A DNA stretch of 64,000 nt, taken from positions 1 to 64,000 of the forward strand of contig NZ_POTC01000002.1 in NCBI RefSeq assembly GCF_002906255.1. Direction: 5' to 3'. Both the position numbers and the translations under genes were made by a program. Every line of letters begins with the position of its first letter. The stretch's first letter is position 1. Shown in pieces: positions 1 to 8,186 of the stretch. A model generated the notes under the pieces. It was not told where the DNA came from, ran no database searches, and was given only the letters and a program-made list of their open reading frames with translations. The DNA is from Novacetimonas maltaceti (GTDB taxonomy: Bacteria > Pseudomonadota > Alphaproteobacteria > Acetobacterales > Acetobacteraceae).

Positions 1-509
1 ATCAACAAACGTCTCGGCCAGTCGATCAGTCACCCAATCCAACCGCACCTCCACCATGCCTACACAAGGTAAACACAGCAAAACGCCGCCAACATATCCC
101 TTCCAGTCTCTATTCTATTGTCAATGACCAAGTCCGTAGCGGCTGGTGTGCCGTTCGGTGAAGCGGGTTTTACGGAGATCGACCCCCATTGTCAACGCCT
201 TATGCAAACCCCTCAAAAACACCGGAAAACCGCCAAACCCGAACCAAAAACTCCCATTCCCGCCACATCAACGCGAAAAAAAAAGCAAAAAAAAGAGGAG
301 GAGGCTCACGCCTCCCCCTCCCTGCACGCTCAAACTCCCGACACGTCAGTCCGCGTCAACAGCATGCCCGTCAATCGTCAGGTGGTCGCATCCCTGCAAT
401 TTGGGACATGATCAAATCATGTGGGCACCCGGAACTTGTGTTTGCGCAGGCCTGTCCTCATACGTAAGGGGCCTTGCATCCCGCATTGCAATGACACCAA
501 CGGTCTGGA
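1..509. other. Intergenic region with no supported gene
   Basis: No open frame here looks like a real protein: the short frames overlap each other and are rich in Pro, Arg and Lys from a skewed base mix. The region is locally C- and A-rich. It holds a terminator-like hairpin directed to the minus strand at about 276-315 (listed separately) and two TTGTCAA words near 118 and 199. I recognise no tRNA, rRNA or known small RNA. It may hold the 3' flank of a gene left of the window or a small RNA, but nothing decides this. Confidence 0.5.
276..315 (-). terminator. Rho-independent terminator reading on the minus strand
   Basis: A hairpin with arms GGAGGC (300-305) and GCCTCC (310-315) and loop tcac is followed, on the minus strand, by a few bases and then two long T tracts (the A runs at 287-294 and 276-284). 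This is the classical layout of an intrinsic terminator for a transcript coming from higher coordinates. No minus-strand protein gene lies immediately to its right, so what it terminates is unclear. Confidence 0.65.
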
Positions 510-1652
510 TTGAACGTGCAGCGCGTTATTTTCCCTTATATCGGACATCCGCATCAGGAGTTCCATTCCCTTCCCATCGCGATGGAAATGGCAGCCCGCC
601 ACCCCGATGTCGAAGTCCATCTGGCAAGCCTGACGGAAAAACGCGAAGCGCACCTGCAATATCTGGCGAGTTTCTACCCGGAGGCGCGGGTCCAGTATGA
701 ACTCCTGCGACTGCCATCCTTCCTCCGGCGCCAGATTGACAGGCGTGGTCCGCAACCCACGGACAAGATACTGGCCCTGTTTTTAAACAAAGAATATTTC
801 CGAAAGTTTCAGGCAATCGTCGTTCCCGAACGTACCAGCCTGTATCTGCGCCGGATGGGGATAAGGCAGCCCAGGCTGGTCTGGACCCGTCATGGCGCAG
901 GGGATCGGGCCGTCGGTTTTGCCAAGGATGTCCGGCACTTCGACTATATCCTGATGGCCGGCCACAAGGTGGAGCAGCGCCTGATGGCACAGGGCAGCCT
1001 GCGGCCCGGCCATTACAGAAATGGAATTTATGCAAAATTCGACCTGGTGCAGCGCATGAATATTCATCGCGACCGGTTGTTCCCCAATGACCGCCCGACC
1101 ATCCTGTATAACCCGCATTTCAGCCGCCACTTGTCATCATTCCCAAAATTCGGCATTCAGATACTCGATTATTTTGCGCGACAGCAGAAATACAATCTGG
1201 TTTTCGCTCCGCACTACAGGTTGTTCGACAGCCACCGTACCGAAGCACAACGGCTGTTCCGTCCCTACCAAGATTGCGGACATATGTTGTTTGATCCAGG
1301 TAGCGAGAAGAGCATCGACATGACCTATACCATGGGGTCTGACCTATATATGGGCGACGTCAGCAGTCAGGTTGCGGAATTCCTGACCACGCCGCGCCCC
1401 TGCCTGTTCCTGGATGCGCATGAAACCCGCTGGCGCGACAACCCGAACTACACAAGTTGGTCCCTGGGGAACGTGATCGATTGCGTCGCGGATCTTGGCC
1501 ATGAAATCGACAGGGCATTTACGATGCAGACCCAATTCCTAGACCGGCAGAAATCATATATACATGACACGTTCGGCGATGCCGTACCGGGACCGAGCGC
1601 CGCAACTGCCGCGAATTCAATCATTGACTTTTTAAGGTCAAATGATCGATGA
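510..1652 (+). CDS. CDP-glycerol glycerophosphotransferase-like protein (TagB/TagF-like)
   Basis: 380 residues. The C-terminal half resembles the glycerophosphotransferase family: an ILYNPHFS block near residue 196, FAPHYRLF near 235, and a DLYMGDVSSQVAEFL block near 280, comparable to the conserved Asp-Val-Ser-Ser region that binds the CDP-alcohol donor. Family members transfer a phosphoglycerol-type group from a CDP-activated donor to a lipid or glycan. No signal peptide or membrane segment is evident, so a cytosolic or membrane-associated enzyme is expected. The start is TTG at 510, the first codon available after an in-frame stop at 492; GTG 516 and ATG 582 are alternatives, and no strong ribosome site marks any of them. 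It overlaps the next gene by ATGA, so it is coupled to the acyl-AMP ligase. A role in adding a sphingolipid head group is inference. Confidence 0.6.
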   Translation: MNVQRVIFPYIGHPHQEFHSLPIAMEMAARHPDVEVHLASLTEKREAHLQYLASFYPEARVQYELLRLPSFLRRQIDRRGPQPTDKILALFLNKEYFRKFQAIVVPERTSLYLRRMGIRQPRLVWTRHGAGDRAVGFAKDVRHFDYILMAGHKVEQRLMAQGSLRPGHYRNGIYAKFDLVQRMNIHRDRLFPNDRPTILYNPHFSRHLSSFPKFGIQILDYFARQQKYNLVFAPHYRLFDSHRTEAQRLFRPYQDCGHMLFDPGSEKSIDMTYTMGSDLYMGDVSSQVAEFLTTPRPCLFLDAHETRWRDNPNYTSWSLGNVIDCVADLGHEIDRAFTMQTQFLDRQKSYIHDTFGDAVPGPSAATAANSIIDFLRSNDR

Positions 1653-3439
1653 CCGCGTTTTCTTCATTCCAAGTCCTGCCCGTGGAAGTCACATTACCGG
1701 AAATGACACGTCTCCCGACCCCTACAGATTCTGGCCAGCCGCGACGCTACGGCGATTTCGACACTTTCCTGCAGGCGCTTGATTACGCCGCGGAAGGCGA
1801 AAGTGGCTTCAACATCTACTCGGGCCGGGGTGAACTGCTGGAGGCACTGCCCTACCGCACCCTGCGACAGCAGGCGCGCGAGGTTGCGCAGCGCCTGCTG
1901 TCGCTTGGACTGAAACCCGGTGAGCGGGTTGCCATCGTCGCAGAAAGCGATGGGGATTTCGCACGCATCTTCTTTGGTTGCCAGTATGCCGGCCTGATTC
2001 CCGCGCCCCTTCCCCTGCCCGTCGCATTCGGTGGCCGCGAAGGCTATGTCGCGACCCTGCGCGGCATGGTGGAAAGCGCCGATGCCTCCGCACTGGTCAT
2101 CGCCTCCATTATCGCATCGTGGAAGGATGACCTGATCGAAGGGCTCGACCTGCGTTTCGCCGGCGTTCCCGAAGACCTGCTGGCCACGCCAATTACCGTG
2201 ACCGACCTGCCGGATGTCGGGCCGGACGACATTTCCTACCTGCAGTTTTCTTCCGGCAGCACGCGCTTTCCCATGGGAATCGCGGTAACACAGCGTTCTG
2301 GCATGGCAAATGCACATGCCATCGCGCTCAACGGGCTGAAGGTGCGTGAAAAGGGCGATCGCTGCGTTTCATGGCTGCCGCTGTATCATGACATGGGGCT
2401 GGTCGGATTCTTCCTGACCCCCATGACGTGCCAACTGAGCGTCGACCTGCTGCCAACCCGCGAATTCGCGCGTCGTCCCCATGTCTGGCTGGACCTGATC
2501 AGCCGCAACCGCGGCACGATCTCCTACAGCCCGTCCTTCGGGTATGAACTGTGCGCGCGCCGTGCGACTTCCATCTCGCTCGACCTGTCATGCTGGCGGG
2601 TCGCGGGGATTGGCGGCGACATGATCCGCTATCATATCCTTGAGGATTTTGCCGAACGCTTTGCCGCCTCCGGCTTCGACAGCCACGCCTTCACCGCCAG
2701 CTACGGCATGGCGGAAACGACGCTTGCCATCAGCTTCGTGCCGCTAGGCTCAGGCATCCAGACCGATACGATCGACCTGCGCATCCTTGAGACGCAGGCC
2801 ATCGCCTCGCCTTCCAACGATCCGTCGCAGATGCTGCGCACGTTCGTCATCTGTGGCGAGGTCCTGCCCGGACATGAACTTGAAGTCCGCGATAGCGAGG
2901 GCAAGGTCGTCAAGGACCGGCAGCTGGGGACGATTTTCGTCCGTGGCCCCAGCCTGATGCAGGGCTATTTCCGCCAGCCGCAGGAAACAGCCAAGGTCGT
3001 CGATGCGGACGGGTGGCTCAACACGGGGGATCTTGGCTACATGCTCAATGGGCAGGTGGTCATTACCGGACGCGCCAAGGACCTGATCATCATCAACGGC
3101 CGCAACATCTGGCCGCAGGACCTTGAATGGTCGGCGGAAACGGAAATCGCTTCCCTGCGCAGCCGTGACGTCGCGGTATTCTCCGTCGATGAAAGCGACG
3201 GGGAAAAGATCGTGGCCCTGGTCCAGTGCCGCGCCACGACACCCGAAGCCCGCGAAACCCTGCGCAACGACACCGCCAGCCTGTTTCGTCGCCAGCACGG
3301 GGTCGATGTCTCGGTCATCCTTGTCCCCCCCCACACGCTGCCGCAGACTTCCTCGGGCAAGCTGACGCGTGCGCGGGCCAAGTCGATGCTGCTGTCGGGG
3401 GCGTTCAAGCCGATCGATACCACCATTTCCGTGGCCTGA
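1649..3439 (+). CDS. Fatty acyl-AMP ligase / acyl-ACP synthetase of the sphingolipid cluster
   Basis: 596 residues of the ANL adenylating superfamily. The ATP-binding loop is FSSGSTRFPMG near residue 200, with SWLPLYHDMGLVG near 247, the adenylate-binding SYGMAETTLA near 351, and a hinge with TGDLGY and GRAKDLIIINGRN in the C-terminal third. The FAAL-type layout with a following acyl carrier protein points to loading a fatty acid onto ACP rather than CoA. In Caulobacter a similar gene (AasR) supplies the acyl-ACP used by serine palmitoyltransferase; homology to it here is inferred from family and neighbours. The gene starts by ATGA overlap with the upstream gene. Hairpins follow its stop, so the ACP-spt pair may be a separate transcript. 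Confidence 0.85.
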   Translation: MTAFSSFQVLPVEVTLPEMTRLPTPTDSGQPRRYGDFDTFLQALDYAAEGESGFNIYSGRGELLEALPYRTLRQQAREVAQRLLSLGLKPGERVAIVAESDGDFARIFFGCQYAGLIPAPLPLPVAFGGREGYVATLRGMVESADASALVIASIIASWKDDLIEGLDLRFAGVPEDLLATPITVTDLPDVGPDDISYLQFSSGSTRFPMGIAVTQRSGMANAHAIALNGLKVREKGDRCVSWLPLYHDMGLVGFFLTPMTCQLSVDLLPTREFARRPHVWLDLISRNRGTISYSPSFGYELCARRATSISLDLSCWRVAGIGGDMIRYHILEDFAERFAASGFDSHAFTASYGMAETTLAISFVPLGSGIQTDTIDLRILETQAIASPSNDPSQMLRTFVICGEVLPGHELEVRDSEGKVVKDRQLGTIFVRGPSLMQGYFRQPQETAKVVDADGWLNTGDLGYMLNGQVVITGRAKDLIIINGRNIWPQDLEWSAETEIASLRSRDVAVFSVDESDGEKIVALVQCRATTPEARETLRNDTASLFRRQHGVDVSVILVPPHTLPQTSSGKLTRARAKSMLLSGAFKPIDTTISVA

Positions 3440-3459
3440 GGCCACCGGTCCGGTCCCTG

Positions 3460-3487
3460 TCCGTTTCCGCCATGCGGCGGGAACGGA
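3460..3487 (+). terminator. Strong hairpin after the acyl-AMP ligase
   Basis: A 12-bp stem with one G-U pair (3460-3471 with 3476-3487) and a four-base loop lies about 20 bases after the stop of the ligase gene. It has no T run, so it may protect the mRNA 3' end or slow polymerase ahead of the weaker T-run terminator just downstream. Confidence 0.5.
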
Positions 3488-3507
3488 TGTACTGTCGGCA
3501 GGTTAAA

Positions 3508-3533
3508 GCGGTACTGGTCAAAATACCGTTTTT
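3508..3533 (+). terminator. Weak intrinsic terminator upstream of the ACP leader
   Basis: A short stem CGGTA (3509-3513) with TACCG (3524-3528) is followed directly by TTTTT. The stem is only five pairs, so termination is probably partial. It could separate the acyl-AMP ligase message from the ACP-spt message or act as an attenuator. Confidence 0.4.
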
Positions 3534-3540
3534 CAATCAT

Positions 3541-3629
3541 AAGGGGGGTCCTTCATGGGGGGACACCATCAGGCGCGCCCCCTGTTCCGGAAAATCCCGG
3601 AACCTGGCAACGACACGCTGACCCCCTTT
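3541..3629 (+). promoter_or_regulatory. Candidate structured mRNA leader of the ACP-spt genes
   Basis: By eye, a closing helix pairs 3541-3550 with 3620-3629 (seven Watson-Crick pairs, one G-U, two A-T). It encloses a G-run/C-run hairpin (about 3557-3561 with 3578-3582) and the perfect stem GTTCCGG (3584-3590) with CCGGAAC (3597-3603). A further small hairpin, GGCA/TGCC at 3642-3655, sits just before the AAGGA ribosome site at 3658. I know no named RNA family for it. Confidence 0.35.
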
Positions 3630-3669
3630 TCGGTGATATCCGGCAGGGTCATGCCATAAGGATGTAATA

Positions 3670-3921
3670 ATGAGTGAAACGGTAGCGGACGTCTCGGCCA
3701 TCATCGTGCAGACACTGCTGGCGAACCCCAAGGTTCCCCGTGACATCAATGGCGGCAGCAAGATCGTCGAGGATCTGGCGTTCGATTCACTGGCCGTCAT
3801 GAATTTCGTCATGGAGATCGAGGACAAGCTCGACGTCTCCGTCCCCCTCGACCGGCTGGCGGACATCCGCACGATCGACGACCTCGCCGCCTGCATCGTC
3901 TCCCTCAAGCAGGCGTCCTGA
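3670..3921 (+). CDS. Acyl carrier protein dedicated to the sphingolipid cluster
   Basis: 83 residues, the usual ACP size. The phosphopantetheine attachment site is Ser40 in the motif FDSLAVM, followed by an acidic helix II (EIEDKLDV). It is clearly distinct from the housekeeping AcpP at 16922-17161, which has DSLDTVE. It is preceded by an AAGGA ribosome site and lies five bases before spt, so it probably carries the acyl chain made by the upstream ligase to serine palmitoyltransferase, as AcpR does in Caulobacter (role inferred from the shared gene arrangement). Confidence 0.85.
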   Translation: MSETVADVSAIIVQTLLANPKVPRDINGGSKIVEDLAFDSLAVMNFVMEIEDKLDVSVPLDRLADIRTIDDLAACIVSLKQAS

Positions 3922-3926
3922 TCCTC

Positions 3927-5138
3927 ATGTCCATTTTTTCGAAATATGAGGGACTGTCACGCTCGCTGTCCACCGTGACCGCCGAAGGTGGCCGCAACCC
4001 GTTTGACGTGGTGATCGAACGGCCGATTTCCTCGACGGTCGGACTGATCGAAGGGCGCGAGACCCTGCTGTTCGGCACCAACAACTACCTCGGCCTCAGC
4101 CAGTCGCCCGCCGCGATCGAGGCCGCCGTGGAGGCCGCGCGCAAGTATGGCGTCGGCACGACCGGGTCGCGCATCGCCAACGGCACGCAGGGACTGCACC
4201 GGCAGCTGGAAGCCCGGCTGGCAGCATTTTTCCGTCGCCGCCACTGCATGGTGTTTTCCACGGGATACCAGGCCAACCTCGGCACGATTTCGGCGCTGGC
4301 GGGCAAGGATGACTACCTGCTGCTCGATGCGGACAGCCATGCCAGCATCTATGATGGCAGCCGACTGGGCCATGCGCAGGTCATCCGTTTCCGCCACAAT
4401 GATGCCGACGACCTGCGCAAGCGGTTGCGGCGCCTTGATGGCACCCCCGGCGCCAAGCTGATCGTGGTGGAGGGGATCTACTCCATGATGGGCGACGTCG
4501 TGCCGATGGCGGAATTCGCGCAGGTCAAGCGCGAAACCGGCGCATGGCTGCTGGCGGACGAGGCCCATTCCGTGGGCGTCATGGGCGAGCATGGCCGCGG
4601 CGTGGCCGAGGCCGATGGCGTGGAAGACGACATCGATTTCGTTGTCGGCACCTTTTCCAAGAGCCTTGGGACGGTTGGTGGCTACTGCGTTTCCAACCAT
4701 GACGGGCTGAACCTGATCCGGCTGTGTTCACGTCCCTACATGTTCACCGCCTCCCTGCCGCCGGAAGTCATCGCCGCCACCATGGCCGCGCTTGACGAAC
4801 TGGAAAACCGGCCCGAACTGCGCCACCAGCTGATGGACAACGCCCGCCGCCTGCATGCGGGGCTGAACGCCGCTGGCCTGCGCACGGGTCCGCAGGCCAG
4901 CCCGGTTGTGTCCGTCATCCTTGATGATGTGGAACAGGCCGTCGCCTTCTGGAACCGGCTGCTTGACCTTGGGGTCTATGTCAATCTCAGCCTGCCGCCC
5001 GCAACGCCGGACCAGCACCCGCTGCTGCGGACGTCGGTCATGGCGACGCATACGCCTGAACAGGTGGATCAGGCCGTCAGCGTCTTCGCGGCGGTGGCTG
5101 GCGAACTTGGCATCAATCGCGCGCCTGTTTCCGCCTGA
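3927..5138 (+). CDS. spt: Serine palmitoyltransferase (alpha-oxoamine synthase)
   Basis: 403 residues, a PLP enzyme of the alpha-oxoamine synthase family that condenses serine with an acyl thioester to give 3-ketosphinganine, the first step of sphingolipid synthesis. Seen motifs: DADSHASIYDG with His138 (substrate/PLP stacking), DEAHSVGVMG with Asp211 and His214, and the PLP lysine Lys245 in GTFSKSLGTVGG. The family also includes 8-amino-7-oxononanoate synthase (BioF) and glycine C-acetyltransferase. The adjacent ACP, the acyl-AMP ligase and the facing lipid kinase argue for Spt, and the similarity is to the soluble bacterial type. Its last 26 bases overlap the 3' end of the convergent Tam41-like gene. 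Confidence 0.85.
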   Translation: MSIFSKYEGLSRSLSTVTAEGGRNPFDVVIERPISSTVGLIEGRETLLFGTNNYLGLSQSPAAIEAAVEAARKYGVGTTGSRIANGTQGLHRQLEARLAAFFRRRHCMVFSTGYQANLGTISALAGKDDYLLLDADSHASIYDGSRLGHAQVIRFRHNDADDLRKRLRRLDGTPGAKLIVVEGIYSMMGDVVPMAEFAQVKRETGAWLLADEAHSVGVMGEHGRGVAEADGVEDDIDFVVGTFSKSLGTVGGYCVSNHDGLNLIRLCSRPYMFTASLPPEVIAATMAALDELENRPELRHQLMDNARRLHAGLNAAGLRTGPQASPVVSVILDDVEQAVAFWNRLLDLGVYVNLSLPPATPDQHPLLRTSVMATHTPEQVDQAVSVFAAVAGELGINRAPVSA

Positions 5139-6111
5139 AGAACCCTGCCTGCCGCAGCGACCATAACAGGCGCGGCAGGCAGATCAGCGGATGGCGTTCG
5201 GCAAAGGGCGACAGCGGCAGGTCAATGCCGGAATGGCGCTTGATCTTCCATGCGATGTACCGCGCCCCCCCGGCAAAGGTAAATGCCCCCTTGGCCAGAC
5301 GCGCGACATTCAGCGGCTGCCCCATCTTCCGGCGCAGCCACCAGCCATCGCGCATGTCCCTGCGCCATGTGGCATCGACCTTTGGCTCCAGTTCGTCGCC
5401 GTGCTCCACAAAGGGCAGGCCATCGGCCCGCCATGCGGCAGCCAGCAGCGCGCGATAACGGTCTTCATGTCCCTGTACAATGGTACGGGGACGCTTGCGG
5501 CTGCTCTCGACACGCAGTTCCGCGCCATAGGTGCTTGAAAACAGCGCGTTCCAGAAATCATCCGCCCGCCCCTGCCGTGGTCCCAGCGCCATGGCCCAGC
5601 GCGCGGCCATGGCCACGGCGCGGATCAGGCAGCCAAGGATGGCGTCGGCCGCCTGCTCATCACGCACCCAGACCAGGCGCACGGGCTGGCAGAAGCGTGC
5701 CCATATGGTGGTGTCCAGCGTCCTGCGCCCGGTCATGTGGCGGAACTGCTCCAGCGTCAGGATCGCGACCTTCGCACGGACCATCCGCCCGTCCATGAGG
5801 CGTTCATGATATTCCACGTTGGGCGGCAGCAACCGGTTGGCCGTGCGCGCCCAGCCACCCGCAGGCCAGTCCTGCAGCCGTTCGACGATGATGTAGAAAT
5901 CCAGTATCCCGTCCATGTCCGGCTGCCGCAGGGCAGAGCCATAGAACAGCACGCCCAGCGGCCGCGACGGGCCGATCATCGCGGCGACAAAGGACGTGAC
6001 GGCAGGGGGCACCGGCTGCACCAGTTCGGAGACCAGCAGGTGCGCGACCTCGCTGGCGGCCGAAGCATCGGGGACGGTATGCATCTGTTGCGCGGCCATC
6101 TTCTCCCTCAC
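5113..6111 (-). CDS. Tam41/MMP37-like phosphatidate (or ceramide-phosphate) cytidylyltransferase
   Basis: 332 residues matching the Tam41 family, best known as mitochondrial CDP-diacylglycerol synthase. The nucleotidyltransferase core is LFYGSALRQ (Gly58-Ser59) followed by LDFYIIV (Asp71). Further family landmarks are the block ending in CQPVRLVWV near 148-157, FWNALFSSTYGAELR near 196-210, and a basic C-terminal KGAFTFAGGARYIAWKIKR segment. The start is taken at GTG 6111, overlapping the kinase stop by GTGA; ATG 6099 directly after GGGAGAAG is an alternative. Coupling to a lipid kinase next to spt suggests it makes CDP-activated lipid from the kinase product. Whether the substrate is phosphatidate or ceramide-1-phosphate is not visible. 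Confidence 0.7.
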   Translation of the reverse strand: MREKMAAQQMHTVPDASAASEVAHLLVSELVQPVPPAVTSFVAAMIGPSRPLGVLFYGSALRQPDMDGILDFYIIVERLQDWPAGGWARTANRLLPPNVEYHERLMDGRMVRAKVAILTLEQFRHMTGRRTLDTTIWARFCQPVRLVWVRDEQAADAILGCLIRAVAMAARWAMALGPRQGRADDFWNALFSSTYGAELRVESSRKRPRTIVQGHEDRYRALLAAAWRADGLPFVEHGDELEPKVDATWRRDMRDGWWLRRKMGQPLNVARLAKGAFTFAGGARYIAWKIKRHSGIDLPLSPFAERHPLICLPRLLWSLRQAGFFRRKQARD

Positions 6112-7097
6112 GCCTGGATGAAATCGATGGGCGGCGTGACCGACAGGTAGGTCACGCCATCGGGGCCGGAATCCAGGACTTCGCCATCGAGCACGAAATC
6201 CTCCTTCATCTCCAGCCGGATACGCCGCGCGCAGCCACTGTCATAGGCCGCATTGCGACGCAGCCATGCAGGCACGCGCCCGCGCAGCAGGGACAGCACC
6301 GCCCCCGTCAGGCGTGGCGGCGACCCCGCGACGTCGAGGTACCAGATGCCATCATCATGCGAGTCGTGCCCCTGCCAGAACGGCCACACGCCATGCGGCA
6401 GTTTCTGCAGGGTCGTCGCGAGGAACAGGAAGCATGGCCCGCTGCGCCGTGGCGTCCCCTCCACCGTCAGCGCGACCTGGTCCCCCTGCATCCATTCCTG
6501 CCGGAAGCGCCGCGACAGCAGGTGCGCGATGGAAGAGCCCAATGTGACGATCACCGCCATCTCATGCGAATACCGATCGAGAATCGCAGGCTGGTGCGCC
6601 AGTTCGATACCCCGCCGGAACGCGGCCCCACCATGGAACATGCCCACGACGGGAAGGCGTTGCGGATCACTCCAGCTGACCACGAGGCCGCGGCGGCGAC
6701 GGATGTTGCGCCGCATGTCGCCCCCCGCCGCAAGGCGGTTGAGTCGCGACAGCGCCTCCATCCCGCGCAGCCCGAATCCCACGTCACCCGCAATCAGGTT
6801 CGTGTTTCCCGAAGGCAGGACCGCGATCGCGGGCAGGCTGTCGGGGCGGTAATGGCAATGGACCGCGCTGAGCACGTCACTCAGCGTGCCATCGCCACCA
6901 TCGACGACGATGCACTGCACATTGCGCCGCGCAAGGTCCGCCACGGTGCGCACCAGTTCGTCCGGCGCGCCGGGCGTCAGAAAATCATCCCCCAGCGACC
7001 GCCGCGCCATCATGCTGTAATGTTCATTCCCGCTCCGATTCCGCCGACTGCGCGGATTATGGATAATGACGAAGCGTGGTGTCACGGACGGTCCCAA
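6108..7097 (-). CDS. Diacylglycerol kinase-family lipid kinase (candidate ceramide kinase)
   Basis: 329 residues with a diacylglycerol kinase catalytic domain: the NTP-binding GGDGT at 67-71, LPSGNTN at 94-100 (the usual proline-glycine-asparagine loop), and a late LDGE near 303. Such enzymes phosphorylate diacylglycerol, ceramide or sphingoid bases. In Caulobacter a relative (CpgB) is a ceramide kinase in ceramide phosphoglycerate synthesis; the location here beside spt suggests the same, by inference. The start is uncertain: TTG at 7097 or GTG at 7085. It is the first gene of a two-gene minus-strand unit with the Tam41-like gene. Confidence 0.75.
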   Translation of the reverse strand: MGPSVTPRFVIIHNPRSRRNRSGNEHYSMMARRSLGDDFLTPGAPDELVRTVADLARRNVQCIVVDGGDGTLSDVLSAVHCHYRPDSLPAIAVLPSGNTNLIAGDVGFGLRGMEALSRLNRLAAGGDMRRNIRRRRGLVVSWSDPQRLPVVGMFHGGAAFRRGIELAHQPAILDRYSHEMAVIVTLGSSIAHLLSRRFRQEWMQGDQVALTVEGTPRRSGPCFLFLATTLQKLPHGVWPFWQGHDSHDDGIWYLDVAGSPPRLTGAVLSLLRGRVPAWLRRNAAYDSGCARRIRLEMKEDFVLDGEVLDSGPDGVTYLSVTPPIDFIQA

Positions 7098-7268
7098 TCG
7101 TTTAGAAATTTGACGTACGGGTCATAAGCAACCATCTGCCTCTTATTGCAAGCTAGGAAAACCAGCTTATCTCGACATAGGTGCCGTCGGGATGGCGTAA
7201 CCCATACATGATGAAGCCAGCAGACAAGCCGTCTGGCGCATCCAGATGCATCCGGGGGAAAGTGCCTT

Positions 7269-8186
7269 TTGACCGATATTCTGATTGCACATGCCTCCGA
7301 TCTGCATCTGACACTCGACACCCTTCGCATCCGGGCGCGTGACCTGCTCAACAAACGTGCCCTGAGCTATCTCTCATGGCAGCGCAGGCGGCTGATACAC
7401 CGTACGGACATGCTGCGGCGCGTGATGGCGGACATCACCGCCCATAAGGTCGACATGCTGGCGGTGACGGGGGACCTGACCAACCTTGGCCTGCCCGACG
7501 AATGCGCGCAGGCCGCACGCTGGCTGTCGGAACTGCCGATGCCGGTTACTGTCGTGCCCGGCAATCATGATGCGCTTGTCAGCAGCGACTGGCACCAGTC
7601 CATCGGCCGGTGGGCGCCATGGATGGGGCCCCTGCCCTTCCCCTTTGTGCGCCGGGTGGGGCCGGTTGCCCTGATCGGCATCAATTCCGCCCATCCCACG
7701 CCGTGTTTCCAGGCATCGGGCGATATCGGCGCGCACCAGGCCGCACGGCTTGCGGACGCGCTGGAGGAAACCGGCCGGCAGGGGCTGTGCCGTGTGGTCA
7801 TGATCCACCATCCGCCGCTGGCCCGCCTGACACCGCGTCGCAAGTCACTGCGCGATGCGGACAGGTTCGCCGCCTGCATCGCGCGGCACGGGGCCGAACT
7901 GGTCCTGCACGGGCATACCCATGTCTCCACCATTGCGACCCTGCCCGCGCCCGATGGCCCGGTGCCGGTCGTGGGCGTGGCCTCCGCATCCGCAAGGTCG
8001 CCAGACCCTGCACGCGCGGCATCGTGGAACCTGGTGCATATCTCCCCTGCCGCCAATGGGGGATACCGCACGGAAATCACACGCAGGATCATGCTGCCCG
8101 ATGGCAGGGCCACCGCAACGCCGCCGATTATTTTCACCCCGGCCGCTTCATCCCCGGTGCATTCGGGTATAAGCACGCCGCGATGA
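7269..8186 (+). CDS. Calcineurin-like metallophosphoesterase
   Basis: 305 residues with all five family blocks: SDLHL (metal ligands Asp11, His13), GDLTN, GNHD, HHPP and the C-terminal HGHTH. It is a two-metal phosphoesterase, probably cytosolic, since no signal peptide is seen. The start is TTG, supported by a GGGGGAA ribosome site about eight bases upstream. It is translationally coupled to lptF (ATGA overlap), so it is the first gene of the lptFG operon. The substrate is unknown; a lipid or nucleotide-sugar phosphoester would fit the neighbours. Confidence 0.85.
   Translation: MTDILIAHASDLHLTLDTLRIRARDLLNKRALSYLSWQRRRLIHRTDMLRRVMADITAHKVDMLAVTGDLTNLGLPDECAQAARWLSELPMPVTVVPGNHDALVSSDWHQSIGRWAPWMGPLPFPFVRRVGPVALIGINSAHPTPCFQASGDIGAHQAARLADALEETGRQGLCRVVMIHHPPLARLTPRRKSLRDADRFAACIARHGAELVLHGHTHVSTIATLPAPDGPVPVVGVASASARSPDPARAASWNLVHISPAANGGYRTEITRRIMLPDGRATATPPIIFTPAASSPVHSGISTPR

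Noticed and set aside
118-700. Three overlapping + strand frames of 92-184 codons
   Set aside because: They overlap each other, have low-complexity Pro/Arg/Lys composition and cover the A-rich terminator; the longest also runs into the real gene at 510.
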